DNA from: Laguncularia racemosa
Taxonomy: Eukaryota; Streptophyta; Magnoliopsida; Myrtales; Combretaceae
DNA length: 64,000 nt
Direction of reading: 5' to 3'
Assembly (NCBI GenBank): GCA_037954665.1
Contig: JBBMOL010000298.1
Coordinates: forward strand, 372,001-436,000
In this document: piece by piece, positions 12,313-24,237 of the stretch
Layout: each line of letters opens with the position of its first letter
How positions within the stretch are numbered: the first letter of the stretch is position 1
The notes under the pieces: model-generated
Databases searched by the model: none
Seen by the model: only the letters and a program-made list of their open reading frames with translations
Told to the model about the DNA's origin: nothing
Program-made: the position numbers and the translations under genes

Positions 12313-13945
12313 TATTATGGCATCATTTGAGAATAGGACTTACCATGACAAGGACCTAAGCACGAACCTTGACAATGGATTGATTTCTAAATGAAGGACC
12401 GTGAACTTAGACTTGAGGCCTTGAACTTAAACTATTAAGAATCTAAATAATTAAAAGATACCCTAAAAGACTCTAATAAGACTTAAGGTTTAGATCGGAT
12501 ACCGGAATAGTATATTTTAGTAGTAGTTATTCTTATATGTATTTTCTTTTTATGTCTAATTGTTTAGGTTTTTTAGAAGATCTCCAGTCTCTACCTGAGG
12601 ATTATTACAATCCTCAAGTCAAGCTTAGGTGACGGAGATCAAATGATCTACTATCTGCTTGCTGCTTGCTAATTGCATAATGTTTTATTAATTGCTATTA
12701 ATTGTTTAGAATGACTAATTGCCTTGTATGTTCTCATCCGTGTAGTTACCTTATTAACCGGTAAACTTAAATTCTTGGCCAAAATAACTAGATTATTCAT
12801 CGCATGTCTATGATTCAGCAGGTACACAAAAAGGAATGAAGAGTGTTCAATCTTCGCCAAAAAAAAAATTAAAAATGTTGAAGCTTTTTGAAACATTTCA
12901 AGTCTTTTTAAAGTGCTTTTTTTGTAAAGGTTATATCAAAAATCCAGCATGTGCTCTTAGAGGTTGCTATTTATAAAACCTCGATGTTATTGATGGTAAT
13001 TTTATCAAAACTGATTTTATTAAAGGCAAAGCGGTTGGGGCAATGCTTGTTTATGGCCTATGAGACATTGTTATCAGTTTAACTACAAGTTGATGCCTTA
13101 ATGAGGGATCAACCGATTTGGCAGTGGAGGCATTATTGTTTGATTAAGGGTGAATGGCCTAGTGTAAAAGTCACCAAGATTAGCCCTTAGGGCATTTTTG
13201 TTCTCGGCAACGAGTAAGCATCGAGTTTGTTTGGAGGACTTTACCCTTAAATAGCCTCTCGGGTAAGGTAAGGTGCTACGTGCAGGTAAGTATAGAGGTC
13301 AATTGAAGTATAGACGACGCAAATATATACCTTTCATGGTTCCAGACTCCCATGAAAGTGTTGCTTGCATTCATCACACATACATTCATTTCGTATGTAA
13401 ATAGATTTCATGATGTGCTAATTAATGCTTGATAACTTGCTTAAACGGTAGTGGTGATAAACAAACTCACTAAGCCATAGTTCGCTCAACCCCTAACAGT
13501 TTATCTTGCAAGGTACTATAAAGTTAGGAAATAGGCTAGAATCAAAGTGATGAGTATTCCAAACTCGAGCCTGATGGATAGCTAAAGAGCTAGAAGATAG
13601 TTAAAAGTTTAGGATGAGCGAATAAGAATTTGTAAAGCTAGTTGTTTTATAACTTTATCATTTTTCAAAAATCATTCAAATCAATGTTCTTAAATATTGA
13701 GATTACCTAGTTTTACTATTTAGTAAGGGATACCGATTCTCTGCGATTCTAGAGAATTGTAATAATTGGTTTCCATAGTTATTTTCATAATAACTAATTA
13801 TATGTACTATCATTTATGGTGAGAAGTGATTATTAAATTAGAGTCTTACAACCTCTGACTTGCAAGGCAGTTTTCATATTGCGGGTGTACACGTGATATA
13901 ACAACTTTTAGGAAATTCTAATAGGCCCCCTATAGGGTCGTTACA

Positions 13946-14510
13946 CCATCTGCATCCAACCTTTCTCAGGTAGGCTCATATACTTATGAGGAAGGCTACT
14001 AGTCTTGGGCCTATAGCAAGCTCATTAGTATAACCTTAAAATAAGCAAACTCCATCTCGTCTGTTGATTACTAAGGTGATATGACTGATGTCATCAAGCC
14101 TAAGAGTCTATAATTACTCAATCATTCCTCCTCATTAAGGGGACCTTGTCCCCAACTTCTAGAGATTAGAGAAATGGTGTTCTGCCAAGAGTTCTCTACC
14201 CTCAAAGATTAAACAAGAGATCAAGCAAAGAATGATCTCCATTGCCCAAGAACTACAAGGTTGACACCTAAGGTCCCTTTAGTTCCCTTGTTGGTCACTT
14301 GTGCATTTGAGACACTTGAGATTGCTTGCTCCTCCTCCCTACCACTCTCTCTCTAGCCATCTCATCACGTGCCATCTCTGAATTGCTTTTTTTGAATTCA
14401 CGTATAGTGTGATACCCACATGATACACATGTAACCACTCTTATCGGAACCCCTCATCTACATTTTGGTGACACCGTTAGAGATAGAGCTAAATGACAAA
14501 AGGGTAATGG
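13946..14510 (+). other. Upstream part of TAT1 internal region, non-coding
   Basis: No frame is supported. A segment TTTTGGTGACACCGTTAGAG near 14463 could be a decayed primer-binding region, but this is a weak call. TAT1 gag begins soon after. Confidence 0.35.
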
Positions 14511-14702
14511 CACCTACTAGGAAGAGAGGTCCATCTGACAATGTCTATAAAAAAAATAAGATCCTAACACTAAATTGATGGAGTAGAAACTGCCTTAAAT
14601 ATCATGGAATATTAGTCAAGGCAATTCACAACTTGAAGCTCCCATAGATCCTACATAAATGATGTAAGCTATGCAAGAAAACACAAGGCTTTGAATCAAC
14701 TC

Positions 14703-15617
14703 ATGATCATGCTTGCTCTGCTCGTCATAAGGTTGGCTACTACCACTATTGTGCAACAAAGTGTGGCTCTACCAAACACCAACATTGCTACATAGCAAGG
14801 CATCGCCCATGCAACTCCATCACGTGTAGTTCCTCCCGTTAACCCTCCTATTGATAAGGAGAACATTCCTCAGAAGCAAACCACTTAACCAGATGTTCCA
14901 CCTCCCAATGCTCTCGGTGGATTTAGTCGTCAGCCTACTCCTACACCTACTTCCATGGTATCTGCCCCAAGGACTTCCTTTATAACGAAGGAAGATTTGC
15001 ACATATACCTAAAAGAAATATAAGCAAAGTCGATTATGGGAGTACCAGAGTTAAGACTCCCTTACCTTCATCACTTTACTGAAAAACCGTATCCTAAGGA
15101 CTATGTTAGTCCTAAATTCATCCTGTTTGATGGTAAAAAAGGGAGCACCAAAGAACATTTACTTAAGTTTATCAAGACCATAGAAGTATACAAGCTAGAT
15201 GATGACCTGAAACTCAAAGAATTTTCCAAATCACTAACCAAAAAGACATATAACCGGTATGTCAATCTCTCTATAGAGTCAATTAATTCATGGGAGCCTA
15301 TGTGTAAGCTATTCTTGGAAGAGTTCTTCTCTACCTAAAAATGAGTCACGATCACGAACATGGAAAGAACACAATAGTACCCTAAGGAAGACTTAATGGA
15401 TTATATAGAGTGCTTCAAGGAATGTACCTTGGACATCCAATATGTATGTGATGAGAGGGAGTTAGTGAAGATCTATATCCAAAGGATGTTTATTGGGTAT
15501 GCTGTCCACTTAGAAAATCTCAACTTAAGTTCCTTGTCTACACTTGTCGAGATCGCAAGAAAAACTAATAACTCTGTTGCAAGGCAACGAGGAGGAAATG
15601 GAAGGTTTGGAAAATGA
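14703..15617 (+). pseudogene. gag: TAT1 gag (Tat/Ogre-type), several stops
   Basis: One frame (ATG candidate at 14703) runs with several stops into the stretches 15036-15338 and 15396-15617. The N-terminal part is Pro/Thr-rich. The gag core begins with PYPKDYVSPKFILFDGKKGS and continues with a TKEHLLKFI block and a W-containing helix region, the arrangement seen in gag of Tat-lineage gypsy elements. I assign Tat from this core plus the downstream NHR and protease blocks. Reverse transcriptase, RNase H and integrase do not follow, so the element is non-autonomous or internally deleted. Confidence 0.65.
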
Positions 15618-15785
15618 GTAACATATGCTAGCTCAGCCCAAGTTGAGACTCTTAGAGATAATAAGAAGCTAAGGAACAATACATCATGAGGCTCTACTTC
15701 AACTCTTTCTTTCCTATGCCCAACAGGATAGGTACATGCTCTATTTGACCAATGGTTATGAGATAGGAATATCAAGCTCCCAAGG

Positions 15786-16055
15786 GTGGATCATTTGCCA
15801 ATGCAAAATGAGAAGAACAATCTTAAGTTTTGTAGGAATCACAGATCCATAGGTCCTCCTATAAAAGAATGTTGGACTTTGAAAAAGATTTTCAATTATA
15901 GAGTCTATAATGGAGAACTTGTCATAGAAAACAATGATATCCATAATAATACACTTCCTACACACAATAATCAGCGAGGTGCTACAAATAGCATCAGCCA
16001 CAATCCTAGCATCAAAGAAGGAGATATGTCACATGTTGAGGTGCGTAATGTATAA
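15786..16055 (+). pseudogene. gag: TAT1 gag C-terminal block (CRNHRS...CWTLK)
   Basis: Same frame as the gag above. It contains KFCRNHRSIGPPIKECWTLK, matching the Cys-His motif (YCRYHR...HPTEKCFVLK type) that Tat-lineage elements carry between gag and protease. It probably belongs to the same polyprotein, interrupted by stops at 15615 and beyond. Confidence 0.6.
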
Positions 16056-16247
16056 GAGGCTATAAGTAAGAATAATGAGGGCACATGTACACTAAAGGTC
16101 ACCGCCCTAATGAAGATAGCTAACTTTAGAAATTTTTTTAATTTACTAGGGTTTAACGAGGATGCATGGCCTGCAACAGTAACTGCCCTTACCCAAATCT
16201 CTAAAAGACAATATAGGGAGTGTAGTCTAGCATAACTTGTACGAATA

Positions 16248-16945
16248 ATGGCAAAGGCGCATGAGAATGCAATTCTCTTTACTAACATGGACATGTGCAC
16301 CAAGAATTCTAATCACAACCATCCTCTTTATGTGGAAAGCATGCTAAATGAGCATCTCATTAAAAGGACATTCATAGATAATGGCTCTTCTATAAACATA
16401 ATGCCGATGTCTACACTCAAGGCTATAGGGATAGACAACCAGCGCCTAGTGAAACAACCTATTGCCCTACATAGTTTCACCGATGTGCTTACAAACACAG
16501 TAGGGTATGTTAATGTGAGCTTTAAAATAGGCCCTACAAAGCTCTACACGATTCCATGTGATCAATGTGCCCCGTATCCTACCATCTGTTGGTTAGAAGA
16601 AAGTGGTTGCATGATCGCAATCTCATACCCTCAACATGGCATCAGCGCATTAAGGGCTACTGGAAGAGAAAAGACATATTCATTCTCACTATAAACAATC
16701 CATTCGAGCATAATCAGGCATATTTCATTGAAGCTACATTTTTTAATGAATATGCCAAAGAGGGAGAGATTGCTATTACAAAACCCTCTAGCACACCACT
16801 ACCGACTTGGGAGGACACTCAAGAGAAGTCCAAGAGAAAGAAGAGAATGCAAGGCTCTTGTGAGAGCAAGAAAAAGCAAAAAAGAAATAAGGGAATAGAA
16901 AGTTTTATTAATGAAGATAGGGGAAAGGTGTACTCCTTATTGTAG
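16248..16945 (+). pseudogene. TAT1 aspartic protease, one frameshift
   Basis: The active-site block is RTFIDNGSSINIMPMSTL, with D-N-G where retroviral proteases have D-T-G or D-S-G; D-N-G is usual in Tat elements. The frame of 16248-16694 gives way to that of 16565-16945 around 16555, where the text continues with the expected block ending in WLHDRNLIPSTWHQRIK. A basic C-terminal tail (KSKRKKRM...KKKQKRNK) ends at 16945. Nothing resembling reverse transcriptase follows; repeat arrays begin about 200 bp later. Confidence 0.65.
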
Positions 16946-17157
16946 TATACAAGATCTAAGGAAGAACAATTGTCAAAGCTTAAGAAGGATATTTTATGAG
17001 AGACTTTATCTGATAGTGATCAATGATTTATTAAGCACTAAAGTAAAGGTTAAAACTTAACATTTATTTTGTAAATAAATAGCAAATTTTGCCACAAATG
17101 ATGAAAGTTTCATTGTTTTTTTTTTCAATCTTTGCAGTATAGTCTTATATACTTGTG

Positions 17158-17317
17158 CTTTAAGCCCAAGTAACAGCCTAGCATCTTAAATCCCATGCCT
17201 TAAGCTTAAGCAAAGCCTTAGCATCATGGCTCCTACACCTTAAACCTAAGCAATACCTCAACATCACGACTCTCACACCTTAAGCCCAAGCAACACCCTA
17301 ACATTCAACCCTTATGC
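17158..17317 (+). repeat. 40-bp tandem array (about 4 units) in TAT1 3' region
   Basis: Four units of 40 bp built on CCTTAAGCCCAAGCAA...CCTAGCATCA, at 17158, 17198, 17238 and 17278. The third and second differ at several positions; the fourth is the most diverged. Short arrays like this are a known feature of the hypervariable 3' untranslated region of Tat/Ogre elements. Confidence 0.8.
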
Positions 17318-17494
17318 TAATGCTTCCTATTATGAGCAAAACTTGCTCATTTCTTTAAAGCTAGCTATGAAGCTACTTCTCAACTTGAGTAGCATTTAGC
17401 CAATTTACACTTATACCATAGTGAACCATCATGTTAGAATTTATACAAGATTCATGATTCAATGAAACAAAGTATATAAGGGGTAGTGTAAACG

Positions 17495-17610
17495 TCAATA
17501 CTGACTAGTAAGAGCTTTGACTCCTAGGCACACAATGGAAAGCTTGACATATACAGTGCGGACTAGTAAAAGCTTTGACTCCTAGGCACATGATGGAAAG
17601 TCAACCATAT
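17495..17610 (+). repeat. 58-bp tandem array, left part (2 units)
   Basis: Units at 17495-17552 and 17553-17610 share GACTAGTAA(A/G)AGCTTTGACT and CCTAGGCACA. The array is cut at 17610 by ATH1 and resumes at 62601. Confidence 0.85.
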
Positions 17611-19104
17611 TGATATCAATCTTCTTACTATCTAACTTTAGACCTATAGGCAACTGTACCTATCGATTTTATAGTATAGTGAATAAAGATATCAAGTGTC
17701 AATCGCACAAGGTTTATAAGTACTAGTAATTACTTTTTTTCTTATTATCTAATTGATAAAATTAAATAAATGAGTAAATAAAATAAATAACGAATAAATT
17801 AAAGAAAGCAATAATCAATAAAAATATATTCAAATATTGAATCCCCCTAAAATTACTAATGTAATTAACTAATTATTATTTAAATTCTTATTTTATTCTT
17901 GGACCATGGGAATTCCTAAATTGAACTAATCACTCTCTCGAGTCATACTAATTCTTAATTCTAAGTTGATTAACTAAAATCTCTTTCTATTTAAAACCCC
18001 TAAAATTGCATTACATTTGATATGTGAATTTCACTATTAGATTTCACCCTAATCCAGAAGAATTACATCATCCTACCCCTAGGATTGCATTTAACTCCTT
18101 TCAATTATGCTAGATCTATTCTTATGTAAAATCTCTCGATCTTTACATAAGAAATCAAATTTCAACTAATATGCTAGCAATATTAAATTGAAAACAATAA
18201 AAACACATAATTGAATCATAAGAATACTAAATAAATCATTGAATAATAATCATAAAAATTGCATGTTCATTTTAAAGTTCATCATACTCGAATATAAAAA
18301 AATTTAAGCTATAAACATGTTAAATCTAAAAAGAGTGCATAAATAAAAAAGCATTGATATTAAAATATAAAACTCTCTCATCTACTCTAATCTTTTAATT
18401 CTATTATACCCTCTAATTCTATCTAATATTTTCATCTAAATTCTAATTCTAACTATCTAATCTAATTTTACTCTACTGCTTTTTTTTAATCTAATCTACT
18501 CTACTACTTGGACTCTTTTTTGCCGGCCAAGATCTGACCATGATGTGTCTAGTGTATATATATATATAAATACATCATGGTCAGATCTTAGATGTGATAA
18601 GGATGAAATCTTCCCCGCTACAATGGATCTCTAATTCCTATCATAACACGACTACTATTTCACTCTTTTTATACACAGTCGCTCCAATTCATTTCAGCAT
18701 GATCATGACTTCAACATTGCACGGCTGTGTCTTCTTGTTGTGTATATTTTTGTGCAGATTTCAATATCAACACGCCCACTAGCACGGGCATGTCCACTTC
18801 CCTGTGTCTGCTTTCATGCTTCCTTGCACATCCTCCTTTCCTCAGATGAACTCACAATTGAACACAATTTGTTTTCATTGTTGAACACGTCGATGTTGAT
18901 TCACATGTTAGACTTCCATCTTGTAGAAATTATATTTTCTTTGTCAATCTTCATATGATTTTTCTATTTCTATTATTTATAATTTAAGGACTCTAAAATC
19001 AAAATAAAGATTAATTTAGTGCATTATTTATACAAAATGTAAGAAAATTAAATAAAAGTTTATTATAATTTATATAAATAATTAATACTTTATAACCCTT
19101 ATCA
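17611..19104 (-). repeat. ATH1 3' LTR
   Basis: 1494 bp; on the minus strand it starts TGATAAGGGTTATAAAG. It aligns over its length with 58929-59152 plus 61097-62595 but differs at many positions, indicating an old insertion. It contains an 18-bp inverted repeat (18529-18589) and a CACGG-containing segment near 18718-18790. Confidence 0.88.
18529..18589. repeat. 18-bp perfect inverted repeat in ATH1 3' LTR
   Basis: AAGATCTGACCATGATGT (18529-18546) is the exact reverse complement of 18572-18589, with a TA-rich 25-bp loop. The other LTR has only the right arm (near 61823-61840), so the left arm was gained in this copy. Confidence 0.85.
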
Positions 19105-19623
19105 AATTCCCCTATACTTGAGTCTTTACTTATCCTCAAGCAAAATAAACTTTAAAGATCAAAGACAAATTTTTTTAAATAATACTTAAGCATATTACAT
19201 TCATAATAAAATTATTTTTCCTTAACATCCTTTTTTCACTTCATCATGTTTAATGTACTATGATACTAATGTTAGAGTTCAAGAGTTAATCTATTAAATA
19301 TCAAAATTTATCAAGTTATTTAAACAAAAATTTACAAACTCATAACCGTAGTAGACATTACTCACAACTGTATCCCTTGAAAATACTTCCTTATTTTTTT
19401 ATTTTATTTTATTTATTATTTTTGTATGGAGTAATTTCATTGGTCAGTAAGTCCCATTTCAAATGATCTTATGCTACAGAGTTTTAAGATACCCCTTCAA
19501 ACCTCTATTAACTCCATTACTTATTTCAATTAGTAGTTTAGTTTTTTCAAACTTTTCTCTTGACCCATGTAACGAGCTTTAGGCCGATGATCCCAAGTTC
19601 ATCACTTAAGTGGTATTATCCCT
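19105..19623 (-). other. ATH1 3' untranslated region with purine tract
   Basis: No coding frame. On the minus strand the last bases before the 3' LTR read AGTATAGGGGAATT, the polypurine tract (19105-19114 plus flank). A1 is inserted at 19623, with TCCCT as target duplication. Confidence 0.7.
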
Positions 19624-20501
19624 TGATACGAAATCGGTTTGATCGAATTCCTAACTGATACGAAGCACGCCAACGTATGACGAAACCTAATACCAATACG
19701 TTCGGAATTCGTTACCTAAGATGCCAAACACCCTCAAGTGGAAACCGCGACCCGTTGTCTATAAGCGAGACAAGAACCTTGGTATAATATGAAGACGCCA
19801 CAATCGGGATGAAAGACCAATTGATAAGTTGGGATGAACGCCACGGAAGAAAAATTCGATAAGTTCTAGATTAGTTCTTTAAAGAACCAAGAGAGGAATT
19901 CTCTCAAAAGTGTTTTCAAACTTTCAATGTTGTATGCTCTATATTCTAACCCTAGGAGCTTTATATTAGGGTTTACAATTCGTAACAATAAAGCCCAAAA
20001 CGACATAGCTTAGATAAGTTGCGTAAAAATAACAAAACAAGACATGAAGGCCGACGCTAGGGAGATACACGGCTGTGTACTTTGGCCGTGTATAATTCTG
20101 TGGAACATCTTGACAATATACACGACCGTGTACTTCTAGTCGTGTATCTTTCTGTGGAAATTCTTGACACCATACACAGCCGTGCCTTTGAACTGTGTAT
20201 ACGACCGTGTATGATTCTGTGTAACCTCCAGACTCTTATACGGTCGTGCCTTGTAAAGACACGCCCTCTTCACCCCGTATCCGGTATAACTTGTACAAGA
20301 GCAAGGGTCTTCCCATGGTTGTTCCAATCCTTTCCAACTTCATGATTACTCCAATCCTTTTCGACTTCATAAACATCCTTTATCAACCCGTTAAGTGCTT
20401 CCTTGAATCGTTTCGCTCGATTTCTTGTGATTGGACCAGGTGGCACTTCAAGAGGATCCACATTCCCTCTTCTGGCTTGGCTCCCATCATGGCTCTCATC
20501 A
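19624..20501 (-). repeat. A1 3' LTR
   Basis: 878 bp. Compared with A2 the left end (element 3' end) is 32 bp longer: the older terminus TGATACGAAGC is at 19656, and a new terminus TGATACGAAATC is at 19624. Both A1 LTRs carry this extension. Confidence 0.88.
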
Positions 20502-20779
20502 TTCCCCTCCTCTTGAAAAGGATTTGTCCTCAAATCATCGCCTGCATCAAAAGAACTCAGATCAGTAACATTAAACGTAGCACTTACTTGATACTCACCA
20601 AGCAAATCTATCTTGTATGCATTATCATTGATGCGCTCAAGAATTTGAAATGGTCCATCACCTCTAGGAAGTAGTTTAGATCGACGTTGTACAGGAAACC
20701 GCTCTTTACGCATGTGAACCCAAACCCAGTCTCCAGGTTTAAAGACAGCTTGTCGACGACCCTTGTTGGCTTGTTTCAC
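20270..20779 (-). pseudogene. pol: A1 integrase C-terminus and pol tail
   Basis: Same frame as the upstream pol, after one stop at 20795. It contains PGDWVWVHMRKERF, the PFQILERINDNAYKIDL barrel, the TNPFQEEGNDE motif and then GPITRNRAKRFKEALNGL. The last part (20501 down to 20270) lies inside the 3' LTR, so pol ends within the LTR, as in A2 and the B family. Confidence 0.85.
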
Positions 20780-20794
20780 ATACTGCTCTGTTCT

Positions 20795-21961
20795 TCACTC
20801 AATGTTTAGCCTTGCCTTCTCATGGATCTGTTTAACAAATTCTGCTTTCCTCTTGCCATCTATATTAACATACTCAGAAATAGGCAAAGGTGATAAATCC
20901 AAAGGAGTTAGTGGATTAAAACCATACACAATTTCAAAAGGAGTAAATTTAGTAGCAGAATGCACTGTACGGTTATAGGCAAATTCAACATGCGGCAAAC
21001 AATCCTCCCAACTTTTAATGTTCTTTTTAATGACAGCCCTCAACAAAGTAAATAAAGTACGATTTACTATCTCAATTTGACCATCAGTCTGTGGATGACA
21101 AGTAGTAGAAAACAATAACTTAGTTCCTAACTTAGCCCACAAGGTCTTCCAGAAGTAGCTTAAGAACTTAGCATCTCTATCTGATACAATTGTTCTAGGC
21201 ATACCATGTAATCTCACAACTTCCCTAAAGAACAAATTGGCAATATTGCAAGCATCATCCGTTTTGTGATAAAGAATGAAATGTGCCATCTTAGAGAATC
21301 TATCCACAACTACAAAAATAAAATCTCGACCATGTCTAGACCTGGGTAATCCTAACACAAAATCCATGGAAATATCTATCCAAGGCTCATAAGGAATGAC
21401 ACTAGACCCATATAACTCATCTAATATGTCATCTAAGCGAGGAATGGGATGACGATACTTTACCGTGATGTTGTTGATGGCACGGCAATCAACACACATT
21501 CTCCATGACCCATCCTTCTTAAGCACCAAAATCGCAGGCACTGCACATGGACTCATGCTTTCTCTCACGCACCCCTTCTCCATTAATTCATCGACTTGCC
21601 TTTGGAGTTCCTTTGTCTCCTCTGGATTACTCCTATAAGCTGGTTTGTTTGGAATCAATGCTCCAGGTACAAGGTCAATCTGGTGTTCAATACCACGAAT
21701 AGGTGGTAATCCCTTTGGAATCTCCTCAAGGAAGACATCTTCAAAGTCCTGCACAATAGGCACAACCACACTAGGCAAAGAGTTAGATAGTTCGTTAGTA
21801 TTAAGACATGTTTCCTTAAAAACCAGCAACAACATAGGTTGCTTCATCACTAACGCTCTCTTCACTACACTCGCTCTTGCCACATAACTCTCCTTTTGCG
21901 AGGCTGTACTCTCCTTTTCACTCACCACCAAAGTTGATCCCCCTTCAACTTGGTCTCTCAC
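20795..21961 (-). pseudogene. pol: A1 chimeric pol: reverse transcriptase N-terminus fused to integrase core
   Basis: An open 388-residue frame. Residues ~1-100 are the protease-reverse transcriptase linker and start of reverse transcriptase (EEIPKGLPPIRGIEHQIDLV). Residues ~100-187 are fingers (KKDGSWRMCVDCRAINN, PIPRLDDILDELYGSS). At 21397/21398 this passes directly to WIDISMDFVLGLPRS, the integrase core, with VVVDRFSKMAH, VSDRDAKF and TTCHPQTDGQ holding the catalytic acids. The palm with the DD motif, RNase H and the integrase zinc domain are absent. Alignment to A2 puts the deletion at 52737-54098 there: 1362 bp, exactly 454 codons. The protein cannot reverse-transcribe. Confidence 0.88.
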
Positions 21962-22051
21962 ACTCTTTCCAGCCTTCCTCTCTTTTTCCTTTTAAGTTCG
22001 ACTTTTGTATTCGTTTTCTTTCTTATTGTCTTTTTCTCTCTCACTCTCCCT

Positions 22052-23755
22052 CTATTTTTCACTCACCTTATGTTTTGCAAAAGACTGTTGTAGCTGCAAC
22101 TGATCCTCATACACCTGCTTAGGTGTTAAAGGTTTAAGATTAAAGCTTTTCCCTTGGTGAACAAGCGTATACTTGTTAGAAAAGCCATCATGAACAACCA
22201 TCCTATCAAACTGCCATGGCCTCCCTAACAACACATGACACGCTTGCATTGGCACTACATCGCATAGCACCCCATCCTCATACCTACCAATGTGAAAAGC
22301 AATCAAAGCTTGCTTACTCACCTTAGTCTCGCCACTATCATTCAACCACTGTAATTTATATGGACTAGGGTGTTTAGTAGTCTTGAGTCCCAGCCTCTCA
22401 ATAATAAAATTACTCACCACATTAGTGCAACTTCCTCCATCAATGATCACACTGCAAATATGATCACCTAGATAACATCTAGTATGAAAGATATTCTCCC
22501 TTTGCACCTCCTCTTCTTCCTTCACCTGCACATTCAAAGCTCTCTTCACTACTGCCACTAACTTCCCTACTCCAGGCTCCTCATCATCACTAGCATCCTC
22601 TAATGGAGGCATATCATCTTCTTCACTATCCCCCTCAGTCTCATACTCACCATCATCACGCAGAATCATCACATGCCTATTTGGACATTGACTAGCAATA
22701 TGGCCTCTACCTTGGCATTTAAAACATCTAATGTCACGATTTCTAGAAGTAGAAGAATCAGGGTTACCTTGGTTACCAGAAGTAGAACCCGCTTGCCTCA
22801 ACTCTCCTTTTGGTTTTGTGGGTAAAGGCATTTCTTCCTTCTTCCATTGGTTAGTCTTCCAGGTGGATGAACCAGTACCCTGTTGAAACCGTGCATTACT
22901 ACTACCTTTCCTCTTGTGCTGGTTCTCAACCTTTATCGCCATATGCACCATATCTTCTAATTCTACATAGTGCTGCAATTCTACGACATTTTGAATTTCT
23001 CTATTCAATCCGACAAGAAACCTAGCCATGGTAGCCTCTCTATCCTCCTCTACATTCGCCCTGATCATCGTTACTTCCATCTCCTTGAAATACTCATCCA
23101 CGCTTCAGCTTCCCTGCTTAAGAGTTTGCAATTTGTTGTGCAATTCATGATAGTAATACGCAGGCACAAACCGCTTCTTCATCACCCTTTTCATCTCTTC
23201 CCAAGACTCAATAGGTGGTTCGCCATTCCTTCTTCTATTCAACATTAGTCGATCCCACCACACTATGGCATAATCCGAAAATTCAATGGCAGCAAGTTTC
23301 ACTTTCTTTCTCCCACTATAGTTATGACAATCAAATACCATCTCTACCTTCTTCTCCCACTCTAAGTACGCCCCGGGATCATTCTTCCCTTAGAAAGGAG
23401 GAATCTTCATCTTTATACTACTCAGTTGATTATCCTCTCTATTCCTATCTCCTCTATCTTCCCAATCCCTAGTTCCTCTATTCCTACCACTATAACCTCT
23501 ATAACTCCCGACAGAAGGCTGATCAAATTCATCATCAGACATTTCATCTCCACCCCTTTGTACTCTCCTAGAACAACTCTCCCTCTTACGCCCTTGGAAG
23601 ACGTTTTTAGATTGCTCTAGTCTTTGTTCCACCGTCTCATGAATTTGTTCCATGCCCTCCTGAAACATTCTCTTCATCTCACCCCTCAACGCCTCAATCA
23701 CTAACCTAGCATCAAACCTTCCCCTCTCACTTTCAGGAGAATGTTGCCTCGACAT
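22052..23755 (-). pseudogene. gag: A1 gag and protease, three internal stops
   Basis: Gag begins at ATG 23755 (MSRQHSPE...), and stops at about 23390, 23105 and 22052 break one continuous frame. The order is an Arg/Glu-rich N-terminus, KMKIPPF and YLEWEKKVEMVFDCH (start of capsid), a helical gag domain, then the zinc knuckle CFKCQGRGHIASQC at about 22690-22732. An acidic linker (DSEEDDMPPLEDASDDEE) leads to the protease with active-site SVIIDGGSCTNVVS and LGRPWQFD. D-G-G in place of D-T-G is shared with A2 and the B family. Most stops look like CAA-to-TAA changes. Confidence 0.88.
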
Positions 23756-24222
23756 AGTTCCTATAGAAAAGATTAGTACTAACACAAATATATATATGAT
23801 TAAACCTCATGATACACTCCCTTACGTGTTTCGCTTAAATGATGATATCACACAGTCACTCATGTATTCTCACAAACAATGATGATATCAACTCGCCAAT
23901 TCCTCTTCTTAATTCTCTTGGAACTAGCCCAAACTACACCAATTCCCTTCTGTAGAATTCAAAACAACTCTAGGGTTCGTAAATTTCCTCTTTTTCTTTC
24001 CGATTTTTTTTTTGTCTTTGTTGATGCTCTTGATCACGCTCCTTTTTTTTTTGTGTCGTGATTCTTCTTTTTTCTTTTTTGTAACAAAATTGAATAGTAG
24101 GTACTACACTTTCAATAGACAATTAATACTATGAAATTGAATACTAACAATTGATATGAACTATTGGAGTTAGGGTTTTGATGTTACCTTCCTCAAACTG
24201 AACTGATGTTTAACAAACCTAC
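23756..24222 (-). other. A1 5' leader
   Basis: About 470 bp between primer site and gag, without a gene. It holds T-rich runs near 24000-24090 and matches the A2 leader (49898-50378) in inverted orientation. Confidence 0.7.
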
Positions 24223-24234
24223 GCTCTGATACCA
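24223..24234 (-). other. A1 primer-binding site (initiator-Met tRNA)
   Basis: On the minus strand TGGTATCAGAGC, three bases from the LTR end. This sets the inner border of the 5' LTR at 24238. Confidence 0.9.
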
Positions 24235-24237
24235 AAC

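Larger units (their letters stand above)
9169..13945 (+). repeat. Candidate very long LTR or unclassified repeat, no genes
   Basis: Nearly 4.8 kb without a supported frame. The left edge AGTAATACCCC and right edge GGGTCGTTACA form an imperfect terminal inverted repeat typical of LTR ends (first base A for T). Multi-kilobase LTRs are known in Tekay/Del-type gypsy elements. Against this, I found no target duplication and no primer-binding site after 13945. The sequence is AT-rich, with repeated short motifs such as ACTTCTTAA and CTTATCTCATC. Confidence 0.35.

Noticed and set aside
12177..12359. Frame rich in DIFLDI / HEHI motifs
   Set aside because: It is the translation of the GGACATATT repeat.
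22428..22450. Protease active sites D-G-G (A, B), D-L-G (Athila) and D-N-G (Tat) as a sign of dead or novel enzymes
   Set aside because: As far as I know these variants are normal in the respective plant lineages, and each is shared by the copies here; only G1 has D-T-G.
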